A model generated the notes under the pieces. The model ran no database searches, was not told the origin of the DNA, and saw nothing but the letters and a program-made list of their open reading frames with translations. A stretch of 6,785 nt of DNA, taken from Thermococcus sp. Its GTDB lineage: Archaea; Methanobacteriota_B; Thermococci; Thermococcales; Thermococcaceae. Location of the stretch: assembly GCA_021157445.1 (NCBI GenBank), contig JAGGWM010000065.1, positions 1 to 6,785 on the forward strand, written 5' to 3'. The translations under genes were made by a program, and so were the position numbers. This document shows, piece after piece, positions 5,579 to 6,785 of the stretch. The number at the start of each line of letters is the position of its first letter. The stretch's first letter is position 1.

Positions 5579-5685
5579 TGCCCATGAGGGGGGAGTGTTT
5601 TATCCTTCGCTTTGCATTTTGCCCATGATTCCTTGGGCTATTCTGCTAACCTACTCTATTCTACAAACCTCAGGAGGTTTTTGAA
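5579..5685 (+). promoter_or_regulatory. Putative ileS leader with tiny ORF and Shine-Dalgarno-burying hairpin
   Basis: If ileS is transcribed from the TATA box at 5548-5558, its leader is about 105 nt. It contains a 16-codon frame, MPMRGECFILRFAFCP, from ATG 5578 (or ATG 5584) to TGA 5626-5628, with one Ile codon. A hairpin GCCCA (5621-5625)/TGGGC (5634-5638) has that stop in its loop. A second hairpin, AAACCT (5665-5670)/AGGTTT (5675-5680), encloses most of the ribosome-binding site. AACCT at 5648-5652 could compete for the same AGGTT. A weaker TATA near 5598-5605 would shorten the leader and exclude the small ORF. Confidence 0.3.
5672..5678 (+). promoter_or_regulatory. Ribosome-binding site of ileS
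   Basis: AGGAGGT is a perfect Shine-Dalgarno core 7 nt before ATG 5686. It fixes the start, but lies inside a 6-bp inverted repeat and could be masked in the RNA. Confidence 0.8.
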
Positions 5686-6785
5686 ATGATAAAGGAGCCA
5701 GAGATGAGGGAATATAACCCACAGATATTGGAAGAAAAAATAGAGAGGTTCTGGAAAGAAAACAACATCTATAATAAGGTGAAAAAAGCACGAGAGAACG
5801 GACCGGAGTATTATTTTCTTGATGGGCCGCCATATGTAAGCGGTGCCATACACCTCGGAACGGCTTGGAACAAGATAATCAAGGACATGGTAATAAGGTT
5901 CAGAACCATGCAGGGTTATAACGTTAGGAGACAACCGGGCTTTGACATGCACGGCTTGCCGATAGAGGTTAAAGTTGAGCAAGCCTTGGGATTGAAGTAC
6001 AAAAAGGACATCGAAGAGAAAGTTGGAGTTGAAAACTTCATAAAGAAGTGTAGGGAGTTCGCTTTAAACAATCTCAAAATCATGACAGAGCAGTTTAAAA
6101 TGCTCGGAGTTTGGATGGACTGGGATAATCCATACATGACGATCAAAAATGAGTATATAGAATCAGCTTGGTTTACTTTAAAGAGGGCATGGGAAAAGGG
6201 GCTCTTGGAGAAGGATCAGAGAGTTCTTCACTGGTGTCCCAGATGTGAGACTGCTTTGGCTGAGCATGAGGTTAGGGGAGAGTACAAAATAAGGGAAGAT
6301 CCGAGCATATACGTGAAGTTTCCGGTGGAAGGTAAGGAAAACGAGTACCTCCTCATCTGGACAACCACCCCATGGACCCTTCCCGCAAACCTGGCCGTCA
6401 CTGTTCACCCCGAATATGAATATGCAAAAGTGAGAGTATTCTTTAATGGAAAAGAGGAGTACTGGGTAATAGCCAAGGCATTAGTCAATAAGGTGCTTAA
6501 TGAAGTCCGCGTTAAGGGTGAGATAGTGGAAGAATTAAGAGGAGAAGAGCTTGAAGGTTTAAGGTATGTGCATCCGTTTTTGGACGAATATTCAAGACAA
6601 AAGGAATTTAGGGAGAGACATGAGTGGGCTCATCGTGTAATACTTGGAGAGCACGTAACCCTTGGTGAGGGTACTGGATTAGTCCACACAGCCCCAGGAC
6701 ATGGTGAAGAGGACTTCGAGATAGGAAAGCAGTACAGTCTGCCGATATACTCTCCCCTTGATGACGAGGGAAGATACGTAGAAGG
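5686..6785 (+). CDS. ileS: Isoleucine--tRNA ligase, N-terminal third, C-terminus off window
   Basis: This class I aminoacyl-tRNA synthetase charges tRNA-Ile with isoleucine in the cytoplasm. About 366 codons are present of a protein usually near 1050-1070 aa in archaea. The visible parts are the Rossmann-fold start with the HIGH-type motif HLGT (56-59, within PPYVSGAIHLGTAWNKIIKD), the GFDMHGLPIE segment (85-94), and the WCPRC pair (183-187), a probable zinc site. Two signatures of the CP1 editing domain follow, WTTTPWTLPAN (225-235) and HTAPGHGEEDFEIG (334-347). The GFDMHGLPIEVKVE and LDGPPYVSGAIHLG wording separates IleRS from ValRS and LeuRS. The KMSKS motif and anticodon-binding domain lie off window. 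The start at ATG 5686 is supported by AGGAGGT 7 nt upstream and an in-frame TAA at 5647-5649. It is divergent from the triphosphatase gene. Confidence 0.96.
   Translation, partial: MIKEPEMREYNPQILEEKIERFWKENNIYNKVKKARENGPEYYFLDGPPYVSGAIHLGTAWNKIIKDMVIRFRTMQGYNVRRQPGFDMHGLPIEVKVEQALGLKYKKDIEEKVGVENFIKKCREFALNNLKIMTEQFKMLGVWMDWDNPYMTIKNEYIESAWFTLKRAWEKGLLEKDQRVLHWCPRCETALAEHEVRGEYKIREDPSIYVKFPVEGKENEYLLIWTTTPWTLPANLAVTVHPEYEYAKVRVFFNGKEEYWVIAKALVNKVLNEVRVKGEIVEELRGEELEGLRYVHPFLDEYSRQKEFRERHEWAHRVILGEHVTLGEGTGLVHTAPGHGEEDFEIGKQYSLPIYSPLDDEGRYVE

Noticed and set aside
5578..5685. T-box-like riboswitch upstream of ileS
   Set aside because: There is no T-box consensus, no stem I, and no antiterminator/terminator pair. 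T-boxes are bacterial, so only the simpler hairpin and tiny-ORF observation was kept.
5651..6408. Several minus-strand frames of 60-108 aa
   Set aside because: They are antisense to ileS, which has unmistakable synthetase motifs throughout, and they lack starts with ribosome-binding sites.

Overview
The window looks like chromosomal DNA of a Thermococcales archaeon (Thermococcus/Pyrococcus/Palaeococcus), probably one of the lower-GC species. Several things point there. Ribosome-binding sites are of the GGTGA/AGGAGGT type, intergenic regions carry archaeal BRE/TATA boxes (TTATAAAG-like), and genes are tightly packed and often divergent. The gene complement (DUF835, DUF116, DUF401, DUF84 NTPase, archaeal-type IleRS, HycB-like polyferredoxin) also fits. 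The species cannot be named from this sequence. There is no CRISPR array, insertion sequence, tRNA or rRNA.

Layout from left to right: (1) the N-terminal part of a multi-[4Fe-4S] ferredoxin on the minus strand, running off the left edge; (2) a ~230-270 bp divergent intergenic region; (3) an EamA/DMT-type permease on the plus strand; (4) a tail-to-tail 4-bp overlap with a cysteine-rich DUF116 protein on the minus strand; (5) a membrane-anchored DUF835 protein, minus strand, just upstream of DUF116; (6) a DUF401 ion-transporter-like membrane protein, minus strand; (7) a divergent 125-aa charged protein of unknown function, plus strand; (8) a short, very GC-rich, foldable spacer; (9) an inosine/xanthosine triphosphatase (DUF84/YjjX family), minus strand; (10) a divergent promoter region and the N-terminal third of isoleucyl-tRNA synthetase (ileS), plus strand, running off the right edge.

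There is no obvious single pathway here. The genes are mostly single transcription units: an electron-transfer subunit probably paired with an off-window oxidoreductase, two transporters, two poorly characterised Thermococcales proteins, a nucleotide-pool sanitising enzyme and a housekeeping aminoacyl-tRNA synthetase.

The signals most worth a second look are: a sharp rise in GC (about 52-60% in counted 60-base rows against about 37% in counted rows of other genes) over the triphosphatase and its 3' spacer; that spacer's potential RNA structure; the ileS leader, with a tiny candidate upstream ORF and a hairpin that would bury the Shine-Dalgarno sequence; and reciprocal T-rich terminator-like tracts buried in the overlapping ends of the EamA and DUF116 genes. 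I see no convincing evidence of a wholly new multi-gene system.
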